A DNA stretch of 33,450 nucleotides, from assembly GCA_016209015.1 (NCBI GenBank), contig JACQWY010000041.1, forward strand, positions 1 through 33,450, read 5' to 3'. Shown in pieces: positions 1-7,368 of this stretch (position 1 is its first letter; each line of letters starts with the position of its first letter). Source of the DNA: Gammaproteobacteria bacterium (GTDB taxonomy: Bacteria; Pseudomonadota; Gammaproteobacteria; Ga0077536). The notes under the pieces are model-generated. The model did no database searches and was not told where the DNA came from. It saw only the letters and a program-made list of their open reading frames with translations. The translations under genes were made by a program, and so were the position numbers.

Positions 1-125
1 GAGGTTCACTGCGCGTGCCGTGGGTCACCGACGGGGCCCTCGCCTGCGCGAGGGCGACAAAGTTCAGCCGAGGCGGAATGGGTCGAATGCCCCCGCCGGA
101 ATTAGTGCCTGTCCCCGAATAACCG
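1..125 (+). repeat. 125-bp direct repeat, copy 1 (right arm of hairpin element)
   Basis: These bases are, by eye, identical to 946-1070. They hold the right arm of the hairpin-bounded element described at 836-1005: a perfect stem GCCCTCGC/GCGAGGGC at 36-55, then a stretch ending in GTGCCTGTCCCCGAA at 105-119. The two copies diverge after base 125/1070. The left arm would lie before the window, so this is probably a truncated view of a full copy. Confidence 0.85.
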
Positions 126-260
126 ATGTAAACATCATCCCGTCCCGCCCTCACACTGGAGGACTTTGACCTGGCCACGGATGGGGGAGTTTCGGGTGGC
201 CGCCGGGGACATGGCGCAGGCAATTCCGCAAGGTCGCCGGCCCATGTAACGGCTCCGCCC

Positions 261-587
261 CTCTTACCGTTCATGGGCGCCGAGCGCGGGGACACCGAAC
301 AGCAATTGCCGTGCAACCTCCAGGACTACCTCGAGCTCGTCGATACCGCCGGCCGCCTGGCCCACCCGCACAAACGCGGCGCCATCCCGGCGACCCAGAT
401 CCCCATCCTCGAAGTGCTCGGTATCGCCCGCGATGAATGGCTTGCTACCGTCACACAGATGCAGCGGCGCTTCGAGCTGGTCCTGGGCTCACCTCTGAGG
501 CGGGAACTCTTTGCCGCGAAACAAGGGCGCCGCTGGCATCGCGGCAAGCTTGCCGCGCAACGTCTGTACCGACGCGCACAATCTTGA
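261..587 (+). pseudogene. C-terminal remnant of a REP-associated (Y1/RAYT-like) transposase
   Basis: The readable frame encodes about 108 residues. It resembles the C-terminal part of the roughly 300-residue Y1-type transposases usually linked to REP sequences: an LPF segment, then NLQDYLELVD, KRGAIPA, a following LGI segment and a QGRRWHRG-like tail. The N-terminal Y1 domain with the catalytic tyrosine and HUH motif is missing, because the frame upstream is stopped at 118-129 inside a repeat. A protein from the ATG at 273 would be 104 residues and could not transpose. It sits between copies of the GTGCCTGTCCCCG repeat, fitting a RAYT that once mobilised these repeats. The family call comes from remembered motif patterns, not a search. 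Confidence 0.7.
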
Positions 588-835
588 CCACTGACGCCGC
601 CATAGCGTCGCACGGCATGTGCGACACGGGCGGCATTGCTACGGACGGTGCCCGCTGACCCGTTCTCGTACTCCACACGAATCCGCTTCCTGATTCGACG
701 ACCAAGCTGCGACTGAGCGTTCACATTCGCGGGGCTCTGCAAACCGGGCGGGCAGCAGCGTGGGCAGACGATCGAGTTTGTGCCTGTCCTGTGTTGTTTC
801 TGCCTGTCCCCGAATAACCGCCGCTGTTTTCCCAC
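588..835. other. Non-coding stretch with two short REP-like repeats
   Basis: I find no convincing gene here. Two copies of the short repeat lie at 780-789 (GTGCCTGTCC) and 800-820 (TGCCTGTCCCCGAATAACC). The remaining ORFs in both strands are short and lack recognisable motifs or ribosome binding sites. Confidence 0.5.
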
Positions 836-1005
836 TTGTCGCCCTCGCGCAGGCGAGGGCCCAGTCGTTCGCCTCGGCGCCGGTGTCGAACCGCGGGGCC
901 AGCGCAGAAGACGAGCGCGGTGCGGAATGGAGCTCTCGAAAGTGCGAGGTTCACTGCGCGTGCCGTGGGTCACCGACGGGGCCCTCGCCTGCGCGAGGGC
1001 GACAA
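836..1005. repeat. Hairpin-bounded 170-bp element (copy A)
   Basis: The element starts TTGTCGCCCTCGC and ends in the inverse, GCGAGGGCGACAA. Each end is itself a perfect 8-bp hairpin: GCCCTCGC-GCAG-GCGAGGGC at 841-860 and GCCCTCGC-CTGC-GCGAGGGC at 981-1000. The right arm is preceded by GGTTCACTG and GGTCACCGAC. Related copies are at 4486-4655 (same stems), 4766-4868 (right half only) and 15194-15363 (different stem sequence, same plan). No ORF inside is convincing, so it looks like a non-autonomous mobile repeat or BIME-like structure. Confidence 0.8.
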
Positions 1006-1070
1006 AGTTCAGCCGAGGCGGAATGGGTCGAATGCCCCCGCCGGAATTAGTGCCTGTCCCCGAATAACCG
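946..1070 (+). repeat. 125-bp direct repeat, copy 2
   Basis: This matches bases 1-125 without a visible difference and includes the right arm of the hairpin element and a GTGCCTGTCCCCGAA repeat at 1050-1064. It ends abruptly at 1070, where unrelated sequence begins. Confidence 0.85.
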
Positions 1071-1243
1071 AAGCGGCGCGAACGCGCCGTGCCAATGAAG
1101 TAGAGCAATGCGGTGGCCGGAACCCACAGCACCAGCCAGAGGATGACAAAGAACCACGAGCAATAAAGCGTCACGCCGAGAATCTGCACAGCGTTTCCCG
1201 AGTTGTCCGCTGTTCCGACCACAAGCGCGAAGGCCGCAGCCAC
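1070..1243 (-). pseudogene. Fragment of an unknown membrane protein between repeats
   Basis: The minus strand encodes about 58 residues with two hydrophobic stretches: AAAFALVVG near the start, then a longer segment around VTLYCSWFFVILWLVLW. The frame then runs straight into the short repeat at 1050-1070. On the other side another repeat (1262-1282) abuts it. There is no ribosome binding site and the only start is an internal GTG. It therefore looks like an internal piece of a former membrane protein gene cut out by repeat activity. I do not recognise the family. Confidence 0.4.
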
Positions 1244-1261
1244 GCCGAGCGCCGGAAATTA

Positions 1262-1282
1262 GTGCCTGTCCCCGAATAACCC
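1262..1282 (+). repeat. Short REP-like repeat
   Basis: GTGCCTGTCCCCGAATAAC copy that closes the first repeat island. The sequence after it becomes clearly lower in GC than the rest of the window. Confidence 0.7.
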
Positions 1283-1416
1283 CCCTCGTTGCCTTCTCCG
1301 GCTCGTATCGTTTGCCTAGCTAATGTCAGAAAATCTTGCTCTAAAAGATTCCTCGGCGTAAACGGCATCGACTTATCCTCTTATGCTTGAATTCGTCCGC
1401 GAATAGTAGAAGTGCG

Positions 1417-2229
1417 TCACTTCTTCAATTGGGTCTCGAAACTGCACCTTCGGCCAGCTTGGGCAAACATCTCGCCGCTCGTCGCAACAGCGCCGGACAC
1501 CATTGCGACATGCAGCCTGTACGCGTATGGCTCTTCTCGTGGCGTCATTCGCTCGGCCACAAAACTGTAGAGGAAATACGAATTTCCAAATTTGATTACA
1601 GCATCGCGATCTATTTCACTTCGCACGGCCGCCTCGTTGACATTCGTTCCGAAAACCCACCGGTACTTGCAGTACCCATCGGCAACCGAGAAGACGGCGT
1701 ACCTGCCAAAACTCATCCCACGTTCGGACTTCCTTTCTCCATATATAACGTCTTCCGCGGGACCCAACCCCTGATTACCCAGAGCGATCCGATAAATCCG
1801 AAAGTTGGCAGATCCAATTTCTGCTCTCACCGAATATAGGTAGCCCTCCAACCCTGCGGTCTTTTGCTTGTGGTCCTCGCTATCGCAAAACGCGAATTGC
1901 GCAAACGCCGGGTCCGCCAAATCCCGGGGACGGGCAATGGGTTCTGGATAGGTGATTTCAGGGGAATTCGACGAGAGGGCCTCGAACAGAACTGGGCAGA
2001 TTGTTCTCGCCGGTTCTTCGAGTGATTCTTTGCCGCCCATCAAGCGCATCGGTCCGACCTTGCGCAGCATATTAGCGACGACCTGGCCCTTAGCGGCTTC
2101 TTTAACCTCGTCCGCCGAAATCGCCAAATTAGCAATCAGCAGTAAGGCAAGCGAAAGCGATTGCGCGGAATTGACGAGGCCGCAACGCCAAACAAAACCC
2201 ATAACGAAGGAACACCGTGGCTTAACCAT
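1417..2229 (-). CDS. Unknown secreted protein, low GC
   Basis: This encodes 270 residues of unknown function. An N-terminal hydrophobic stretch (roughly residues 20-38, SLSLALLLIANLAISA) followed by DEV resembles a Sec signal peptide, so the mature protein is probably periplasmic or exported. The rest is soluble, with few cysteines and no motif I recognise. The ATG at 2229 has a purine-rich stretch (GAGAG) just upstream. It follows directly on the stub of an HlyD-type gene, and the ATG overlaps that frame, so it was once probably the next gene of a type I secretion-related operon. Base composition is near 50% GC, against more than 65% in the housekeeping parts, which suggests transfer. Confidence 0.6.
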   Translation of the reverse strand: MVKPRCSFVMGFVWRCGLVNSAQSLSLALLLIANLAISADEVKEAAKGQVVANMLRKVGPMRLMGGKESLEEPARTICPVLFEALSSNSPEITYPEPIARPRDLADPAFAQFAFCDSEDHKQKTAGLEGYLYSVRAEIGSANFRIYRIALGNQGLGPAEDVIYGERKSERGMSFGRYAVFSVADGYCKYRWVFGTNVNEAAVRSEIDRDAVIKFGNSYFLYSFVAERMTPREEPYAYRLHVAMVSGAVATSGEMFAQAGRRCSFETQLKK

Positions 2230-2366
2230 GACTCTCTCACATCCCCCTGCTTGTACTTGAGCAACGGACTCGACAAAAACTCGATAAGTCGCCGCTTCCC
2301 CGTCTTTATTTCAGCACTGACCGCCATCCCGGGCGCGAGGTTTAGCGGGCTACTGTCGATGTTCAT
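2229..2366 (-). pseudogene. C-terminal stub of a second HlyD-family adaptor gene
   Basis: The 46 residues read here begin MNIDSSPLNLAPGMAV and include EFLSSPLLKYKQ. They align with the last residues of the intact HlyD homologue at 2784-4163 (MIDGNDVALAPGMAV and EFLLSPLLRYRQ). Only this C-terminal end of the beta-barrel and tail remains, and similarity stops at about 2366. The frame has lost its stop and runs on into the next gene. I infer a deleted paralogue of the neighbouring adaptor gene. Confidence 0.7.
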
Positions 2367-2787
2367 TGCCGCCTCTTGGAGCGCGACGCAATGAGTTTCT
2401 GTGCGATGGGATTCGCAAGAATCGTTTCAGACGTATCTGCATTAAACATGTGCGCGATAGTCTGCGGATAAAATGTTTGAAGAACGATTCGGTCCAATCG
2501 ATTCGCAAAAACTGATCGCACATCGAACAATGGCGGCGCAATGAGGTCAGCACATAGGACAGGAACCCGAAATTCTTGCAGTTTGGCGCACCGACGTTGG
2601 ATCGACATTCAAGCGGCATTACATCGTTCGAACATAATGTCAGAGCAAACATTATTGCTCCGCTCACGAAACGTTCTAGCGAAGCGCATTCGGCATGAGC
2701 GCGATCACGAAACGACGTTAGATAGAGTGCAGCCTCGACCCGATGCGTTCCGGGCTTGTTCACAGTAGCAAGTGCGTTAGATATCAT
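2350..2787 (-). CDS. Unknown ORF coupled to hlyD, possibly frameshifted
   Basis: The ATG at 2787 overlaps the hlyD stop as ATGA, the usual sign of translational coupling, and the ORF could make 145 residues. I recognise no domain. The second half is rich in Arg and Cys and looks like poor protein. The adjacent minus frame over 2363-2560 reads better (LDRIVLQTFYPQTIAHMF) and ends just at the HlyD stub, so a frameshift near 2560 may have broken an original gene of about 140 residues. The GC content is low, as for its downstream neighbour. Confidence 0.4.
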   Translation of the reverse strand: MISNALATVNKPGTHRVEAALYLTSFRDRAHAECASLERFVSGAIMFALTLCSNDVMPLECRSNVGAPNCKNFGFLSYVLTSLRRHCSMCDQFLRIDWTESFFKHFIRRLSRTCLMQIRLKRFLRIPSHRNSLRRAPRGGNEHRQ

Positions 2788-4163
2788 CTTTCCCTCCCAC
2801 CTTCCTGTCGGTACCTCAGCAACGGGCTCAATAGGAATTCGATCACCGTCCGCGTTCCCATCTTCAATTCCGTAGTCACCGCCATCCCCGGCGCCAGCGC
2901 GACATCGTTCCCGTCGATCATCATCGTCGTCGCCATTAGCACGACGTGCGCGGTGTATACCAAGCCGCGCTTCTCGTCGGCCACGGCGTCGTGAGAGACC
3001 CTCCGCACCTTGCCGCGCACGGAACCGTATTTCGTGAAGTTGAATGTCTCGATCTTAACCACGGCCTCCTGCCCTTCGCGCACGAACCCGATGTCCTTGT
3101 TCGGCACCATCGCTTCCACTTCGACGGGTGTATCGTCCGGCACTAGCAGCATCAGCGGTTGCGCTTCGGTGACCACTCCGCCGACCGTGTGGACGACGAG
3201 CTGCTGGATGGTGCCGGCGAGCGGTGCGCGCAGCGTCTGCAGCTCGAGCTTGCGCTCGGCTTTCGCGATTTCCTCGTCGTAGGCGGCGCGCTTCGTCTCG
3301 GCGTCGTCGAGCTCTGCCATCCAGCGATTGCGATATTGCGCGGCGGTGACCGCGAGCTTCTGCTGGAGTGCGCCTAGCGTCGACTCGATCATGCGGCGCT
3401 GATGGCGCTGCACGTCCCGCTCCTGTTGCTGCTCGATGCGTTGACGTTCGAGCTCGAGCCATTTCACGCGCGGTACCATGCCCGTGCCCATGAGCTTTCT
3501 GTTCGCTTCGGCTTCCTCGGTGACGAGCGGCAGCGTCGCTTCGAGCTGCGCGATGCGAGCTTCGGTGCCCTGGCGCTCGGCGAGCTTCGCCTCCATCTCG
3601 TCGTACACGCCGGCGACGGCGGCCTGGTATTCCTCGAACTGCTGACGCAACTGCGCCTGTTCCCGCGCGATTTCGGCTTGCGCGATTCCGACACCTGCGC
3701 TCGCGAACGACGTGGCGGCCGGGGGGATAGAGCCCGTTCGCATATCCGGGACGGTCGCGGCTTTCACTGTGGTATCGACCGCTGCGACGAGCGCCGCCAG
3801 GCGAAGCTGATCCAGGACGACCGCCTCCTGTTCCTTGACGAGGCGAGCCCGGTCGGCGAGCGAGGCCGTCGGATCGAGTTCTACGAGCACCTCGTCGGCC
3901 TTCACGTGCTGGCCGTCGGCGACGTGGATCGCCGAGACCACCGAGCGCTCGAGCGGCTGAATGGTCTTCGTCCGCCCCGAGGGCACGATCTTGCCGGGCG
4001 CGACGCCGACGATGTCGACCTCGCTGATGCAGGACCAGACCAGTGCAGCGGCAAAGAACAGGACGATCACCCAGAGCATGACGCGCGCCATCGCCGGGGG
4101 CGGCGTCTCCTCGATTTCGCGGGCGGCGGGCAGGAATTCGAGCTCGAGTGTGCGTCCTTGCAT
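2784..4163 (-). CDS. HlyD-family type I secretion membrane fusion protein
   Basis: These 459 residues have the layout of a type I secretion periplasmic adaptor, which links an inner-membrane ABC exporter to a TolC-like outer-membrane channel. A short cytoplasmic start is followed by a membrane anchor at about residues 27-46. A first lipoyl-like half follows at about 50-100, a long Glu/Gln/Arg-rich coiled coil at about 105-310, and then the second lipoyl half and beta-barrel (LRAPLAGTIQQLVVHTVGG, then VKIETFNFTKYG). The C-terminal tail EFLLSPLLRYRQ is typical of HlyD-type proteins. No ABC exporter, TolC or RTX substrate gene lies in the window, so it is an orphan here. The ATG at 4163 gives the expected family length. 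Confidence 0.9.
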   Translation of the reverse strand: MQGRTLELEFLPAAREIEETPPPAMARVMLWVIVLFFAAALVWSCISEVDIVGVAPGKIVPSGRTKTIQPLERSVVSAIHVADGQHVKADEVLVELDPTASLADRARLVKEQEAVVLDQLRLAALVAAVDTTVKAATVPDMRTGSIPPAATSFASAGVGIAQAEIAREQAQLRQQFEEYQAAVAGVYDEMEAKLAERQGTEARIAQLEATLPLVTEEAEANRKLMGTGMVPRVKWLELERQRIEQQQERDVQRHQRRMIESTLGALQQKLAVTAAQYRNRWMAELDDAETKRAAYDEEIAKAERKLELQTLRAPLAGTIQQLVVHTVGGVVTEAQPLMLLVPDDTPVEVEAMVPNKDIGFVREGQEAVVKIETFNFTKYGSVRGKVRRVSHDAVADEKRGLVYTAHVVLMATTMMIDGNDVALAPGMAVTTELKMGTRTVIEFLLSPLLRYRQEGGRER

Positions 4164-4382
4164 GGTTCGGCCTCGCGATGCGGTATCGAGAAATCCATCT
4201 CTTGGAGCGCCGGCGGTCGATCCTCGACACCGGCGCGTGGAGCATAGCCGATCGTCGTCAGGCGCGCCTCGGGACGCGGTTTCTACGATGCAGTCGCGCG
4301 GTGCGAGTGTGTTTCAGCCACGGATGAACGTATCGAGTGGTGGGCATTTGTCGCCGATGAGCGCTGGTCGAAATAGTGCCTG

Positions 4383-4424
4383 TCCCGGTTCCTGCGTCCC
4401 GGTTCCTGCGTCCCGGTTCCTGCG
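4383..4424 (+). repeat. 14-bp tandem repeat, three units
   Basis: The unit TCCCGGTTCCTGCG occurs three times without change and without spacing (4383, 4397, 4411). It appears to be expanded from the tail of the short REP-like repeat at 4376. Confidence 0.9.
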
Positions 4425-4485
4425 AATTAGCGGAGAATCAGTGCCTGTCCCCGTTCCTCTGTACACCACGGCGCGTATTTCCCGC

Positions 4486-4655
4486 TTGTCGCCCTCGCGG
4501 AGGCGAGGGCCCAGTCGTTCAGCCTCGGCGCCGAGGTCGAACCGCGGGGCCAGCGCAGAAGACGAGCGCGGTGCGGAACGGAGCGCTCGAAAGTCCGAGG
4601 TTCACTGCGCGTGCCGAGGGTCACCGACTGGGCCCTCGCCTGCGCGAGGGCGACA
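4486..4655. repeat. Hairpin-bounded 170-bp element (copy B)
   Basis: Same plan as 836-1005. The left hairpin GCCCTCGC-GGAG-GCGAGGGC lies at 4491-4510 and the right one GCCCTCGC-CTGC-GCGAGGGC at 4632-4651. The interior is nearly the same as copy A, with scattered substitutions. Confidence 0.8.
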
Positions 4656-4765
4656 GAGGTCAGCCGAGGCGGAATGGGTCGAATGACCCCGCCGGAATTG
4701 GTGCCTGTCCCCGAACGGGTTGCCCCTGTCCACGAACGGGTTCCTGTCCCCGAACGGGTTCTATT

Positions 4766-4868
4766 CGAAAGTCCGAGGTTCACTGCGCGTGCCGTGGGTC
4801 ACCGACTGGGCCCTCGCCTGCGCGAGGGCGACGAAGATCAGCAGAGGCGGAATGGGTCGAATGACCCC
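4766..4868. repeat. Half copy (right arm) of the hairpin-bounded element
   Basis: Only the part from CGAAAGTCCGAGGTTCACTG through the right hairpin (4810-4829) and the GGAATGGGTCGAATGACCCC tail is present. The left arm is missing and is replaced by short repeats. Confidence 0.75.
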
Positions 4869-4957
4869 GTAGTCTGGAGAAGAACCATAAATTTCGTCGA
4901 ATCAGTGCCTGTCCCGAATCAGACCCCGAATCAGACCCCCTGTCCCGAATCAGATCC

Positions 4958-6046
4958 TCACCGCACCGGCACCCCGACCTCCATCGACCTCGCCAGCACC
5001 GCGTGACCCGGGTCGAGATCGAGGCTGTCGTCGAGCCAGGTCGCGTCATTGAAATCGAAGAGGCGCGAGGCAACGCGCGGTGCGGTACCGCGGACCGGAT
5101 ACGTCGCCGCCCGTTTCAGGTCGGCGAGCAGGGCCACCGCATAGGCGACGAGATCGGGCTGGTCGAGGTGGATCATGTGGCCGCTGTCGCGGGCGAGCAG
5201 ATGCGCGGACTGCGGGCTCTGGACTGCGAGCTCGGACTGAAGCTCGAGCCACAGGCGTTCGAGCAGATCACCGTGGGCGTCGCGCGGCCACACGCGCTGC
5301 CCCCGCGAGAGCACGACGAGCGGCAGCGGCCCGAGCGGCGGTGCGGCGCGCAGCTCCGCCGCGCTGTCGCGGAATTCCAGCAGCTCGTTGCTCATCGCCC
5401 GGCGCGGCTTCCAGTTCGTCTGCTGATAGAGCGATTGCAGGCGCGCGCGCGGCGGCAATGCCGGGTTCGCGATCGGGATTTCGCGGAACTGCACCATGCC
5501 GACGCGGCTCGTCGGCGCGGTGACGAGGTTGTAGGGCGATTCCTCGAAGCGCTCGACCTGGCTTGGATGCGAGGCGTCGACGAGCACGAGCCCGGCCACC
5601 CGGTCAGGATGCAGCCGCGCGAAGAGCTGGACGAGATAGCCGCCGTAGGAGTGACCGACGAGGATCAGTGGGCCTTCGATTTTCGCCGCCCGCACGAGCG
5701 TGAAGAATTCGCTCACGAGCGTCGAGCCCACGCGCGGCAGCGGTCCCGGATCGCTCCAGCCGTAACCGGCACGATCGTAGACGCATGCCCGCGTGAAGCG
5801 CCGCACGCGTTCCATCACCGGCGTCCATTCCAGCGAGGCGCCGCCGAGGCCGGCTTCTAGCATGACGGTCGGACTGCCGTGACCTTCGCAGTAGAGATGC
5901 AGACGGTGACCGCCGATGTCGACGAGCTCGCCGGGCGGCGGGCCGAGGGGATGCGCGCCGGCCAGTGGCATGACGAACAGGAACATGGCCGCAATGAAGC
6001 GTGCCACGCGGATGGACGTCGCGGTTCCGTGCAGACTACTGGGCAT
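4958..6046 (-). CDS. Exported alpha/beta hydrolase
   Basis: The 362-residue product has an N-terminal hydrophobic signal (about residues 14-31, ending LAGAHP) and then an alpha/beta hydrolase core. Visible elements are an oxyanion-type EAGLGG at 64-69, a DRAGYGWSD segment at 91-99, the nucleophile elbow GHSYGG at 131-136 (Ser133), LVDASH after strand 6, and a late DSGHMIHLDQP segment with the probable catalytic His290. The substrate cannot be told from sequence. I chose the ATG at 6046 because it has GGAG at good spacing and leads directly into the signal peptide. The frame is open up to 6244. It lies alone between two repeat islands. Confidence 0.85.
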   Translation of the reverse strand: MPSSLHGTATSIRVARFIAAMFLFVMPLAGAHPLGPPPGELVDIGGHRLHLYCEGHGSPTVMLEAGLGGASLEWTPVMERVRRFTRACVYDRAGYGWSDPGPLPRVGSTLVSEFFTLVRAAKIEGPLILVGHSYGGYLVQLFARLHPDRVAGLVLVDASHPSQVERFEESPYNLVTAPTSRVGMVQFREIPIANPALPPRARLQSLYQQTNWKPRRAMSNELLEFRDSAAELRAAPPLGPLPLVVLSRGQRVWPRDAHGDLLERLWLELQSELAVQSPQSAHLLARDSGHMIHLDQPDLVAYAVALLADLKRAATYPVRGTAPRVASRLFDFNDATWLDDSLDLDPGHAVLARSMEVGVPVR

Positions 6047-6191
6047 CGTCGCGCACTCCGGCATCAGCGTCCCGGCGGCGCGCTCCGGCCGCCGCACGCT
6101 GCACCTGTCCGCCCTCGACGAGCGCGCGGCAGTTGCACCGTTGCGGAGGATTGTGCCAGATTCGCCCGCCGCCAGGCATTCGACCCCTTCC

Positions 6192-6268
6192 ACTTCAGGA
6201 TACTCATGACTCGCTCGATCGCCCTCACTCCGGGACACCCCCATGCCACGCGCAATCGGGGACAGGCA
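6192..6268 (+). repeat. 77-bp direct repeat, copy 1
   Basis: Starts CTTCAGGATACTCATGACTC and ends in GGGGACAGGCAC. It repeats at 6393-6469 with about two substitutions. The spacing between copies is 201 bp, filled by short repeats. Confidence 0.85.
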
Positions 6269-6392
6269 CTCTCAATCCGGGACAGGCACATCTTCAGCCT
6301 TCCTCTGCCCTCAGCTTTCCCTCAATCCGGGACAAGCACGTCCTCAGCCCTCATCAGCCTTCCCTCAATCCGGGACAGGCACGTCTTCAGCC

Positions 6393-6469
6393 CTTCAGGA
6401 TACGCATGACTCGCTCGATCGCTCTCACTCCGGGACACCCCCATGCCACGCGCAATCGGGGACAGGCAC
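6393..6469 (+). repeat. 77-bp direct repeat, copy 2
   Basis: Second copy of 6192-6268, differing at about two positions (ACGC for ACTC, GCTCTC for GCCCTC). Confidence 0.85.
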
Positions 6470-6564
6470 GAACTGCTCCTGCCACGGGCAATCCGGGACA
6501 GGCACTCAATCCGGGACAGGCACGTCTTCAGCCATCCGGGACAGGCATGTCTTCAGCCTCTTCA

Positions 6565-6669
6565 GCACAATCGGGGACAGGCACGTATTCAGCCATGAAC
6601 GCCCCGCCCCCCGAGCCACCCATCCGCGAGCCTGCCCACCTCTGGCGCCGGCTCGCCGCCATGATCTAC
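6565..6669 (+). pseudogene. Duplicated, truncated 5' end of the RDD-protein gene
   Basis: These 105 bases repeat 6819-6923 with three visible substitutions. They contain the leader and the first 25 codons of the downstream RDD gene (MNAPPPEPPIREPAHLWRR against MNAPPAEPPVREPANLWRR). After codon 25 the sequence switches to repeat arrays. Read through, the stub would be 85 residues, and its stop (6850-6852) overlaps the start of the intact gene as ATGA. Confidence 0.85.
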
Positions 6670-6848
6670 AGGGACAAATTCCGGGACAGGCGCATCTTCA
6701 GCCAACAATTCCGGAGCCAACAATGCCGGGACAGGTATCAATTCCGGGCCCCAATTCCGGGACAGGCACGTCTTCAGCCCCCCATTCCGGGACAGGCACG
6801 TCTTCAGCCTTCTGCCACGCACAATCGGGGACAGGCACGTATTCAGCC

Positions 6849-7349
6849 ATGAACGCCCCGCCCGCCGAGCCACCCGTCCGCGAGCCTGCCAACCTCTGGC
6901 GCCGGCTCGCCGCCATGATCTACGACGCCATCGCGGTCTTCGGATTACTGTGCCTCGCCGCCGCGTTTCCGATGGCCGTGCACCGGGCCGCAATTCCGGC
7001 CGGGAATGCCTGCTATCAGGCGTACCTGCTCTTCGTCGCCTACGCTTATTTCGCGGTGTGCTGGCACCGCGGCGGGCAAACCGTCGGCATGCGGCCCTGG
7101 CGGGTCCGCGTCGTGAGCGCCGACGGGCGGGCGGTCGTAAGCTGGCTTCAGACCCTCGTCCGCTTCCTCGTCGCGCTGCTGCCGCTCGTCGCGTTCGCGG
7201 CCGTCGGGCAATGGTCGCTCCACGCCGGAATCGGCGCCGCTGCGTTCGGATCGCTCGGTTATCTGTGGTCGTGGTGGGATCCCGCGCGGCGCGCCTGGCA
7301 CGATACGGCCTCACGCACTGCGCTCGTCCACGAACCGAAACGCCGCTGA
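6849..7349 (+). CDS. RDD-family membrane protein
   Basis: The product is 166 residues. It starts with a Pro-rich tail and LWRRLAAMIYDAI, the typical entry of RDD proteins into the first membrane helix (about residues 24-45). A second helix lies around LLFVAYAYFAVCW, followed by the conserved loop GGQTVGMRPWRVRVVSADG and one or two further helices (about 100-140). RDD proteins are small inner-membrane proteins of mostly unknown, perhaps transport-related, function. They are often found near lptG, and here the two genes converge with a 19-bp gap. The ATG at 6849 is supported by the duplicated copy at 6595. Its upstream region is made wholly of repeats, so its promoter has been rewritten. Confidence 0.85.
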   Translation: MNAPPAEPPVREPANLWRRLAAMIYDAIAVFGLLCLAAAFPMAVHRAAIPAGNACYQAYLLFVAYAYFAVCWHRGGQTVGMRPWRVRVVSADGRAVVSWLQTLVRFLVALLPLVAFAAVGQWSLHAGIGAAAFGSLGYLWSWWDPARRAWHDTASRTALVHEPKRR

Positions 7350-7368
7350 GCGGCGCCGGTCCGGCGGT

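Larger units (their letters stand above)
4376..4925 (+). repeat. Repeat island of GTGCCTGTCCC motifs
   Basis: Copies of the short repeat occur at 4376, 4441, 4701 and 4905, with shortened forms (CTGTCCCCGAACGGGT) near 4735 and 4744 and a run of CCCGAATCAGA near 4914-4950. Hairpin elements at 4486-4655 and 4766-4868 are embedded. The stretch separates two minus-strand genes (hlyD and the hydrolase), and I find no gene in it. Confidence 0.75.
6258..6838 (-). repeat. Dense array of GGGACAGGCAC repeats
   Basis: The 11-mer GGGACAGGCAC, the complement of GTGCCTGTCCC, occurs ten times exactly (6258, 6278, 6372, 6459, 6495, 6513, 6574, 6759, 6789, 6828). At least four near-copies occur at 6329, 6538, 6683 and 6728. 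Most are followed by a short ACGTCTTCAGCC-like tail. Spacing is irregular. Orientation is opposite to that in the islands at 1-1300 and 4376-4925. Confidence 0.85.

Noticed and set aside
326-1243. 305-codon minus-strand ORF
   Set aside because: It crosses repeats and the antisense of the RAYT remnant. Only the first 58 codons look like former protein sequence.
6258-6838. Possible CRISPR array
   Set aside because: The repeat core is only about 11 bp, spacing varies from 7 to over 100 bp, spacers are themselves repetitive, and no cas genes are near.
6243-7349. 368-residue ORF as a longer form of the RDD protein
   Set aside because: The first 200 codons are translated repeat units (GQARLQP-like). 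The duplicated leader marks the ATG at 6849 as the real start.
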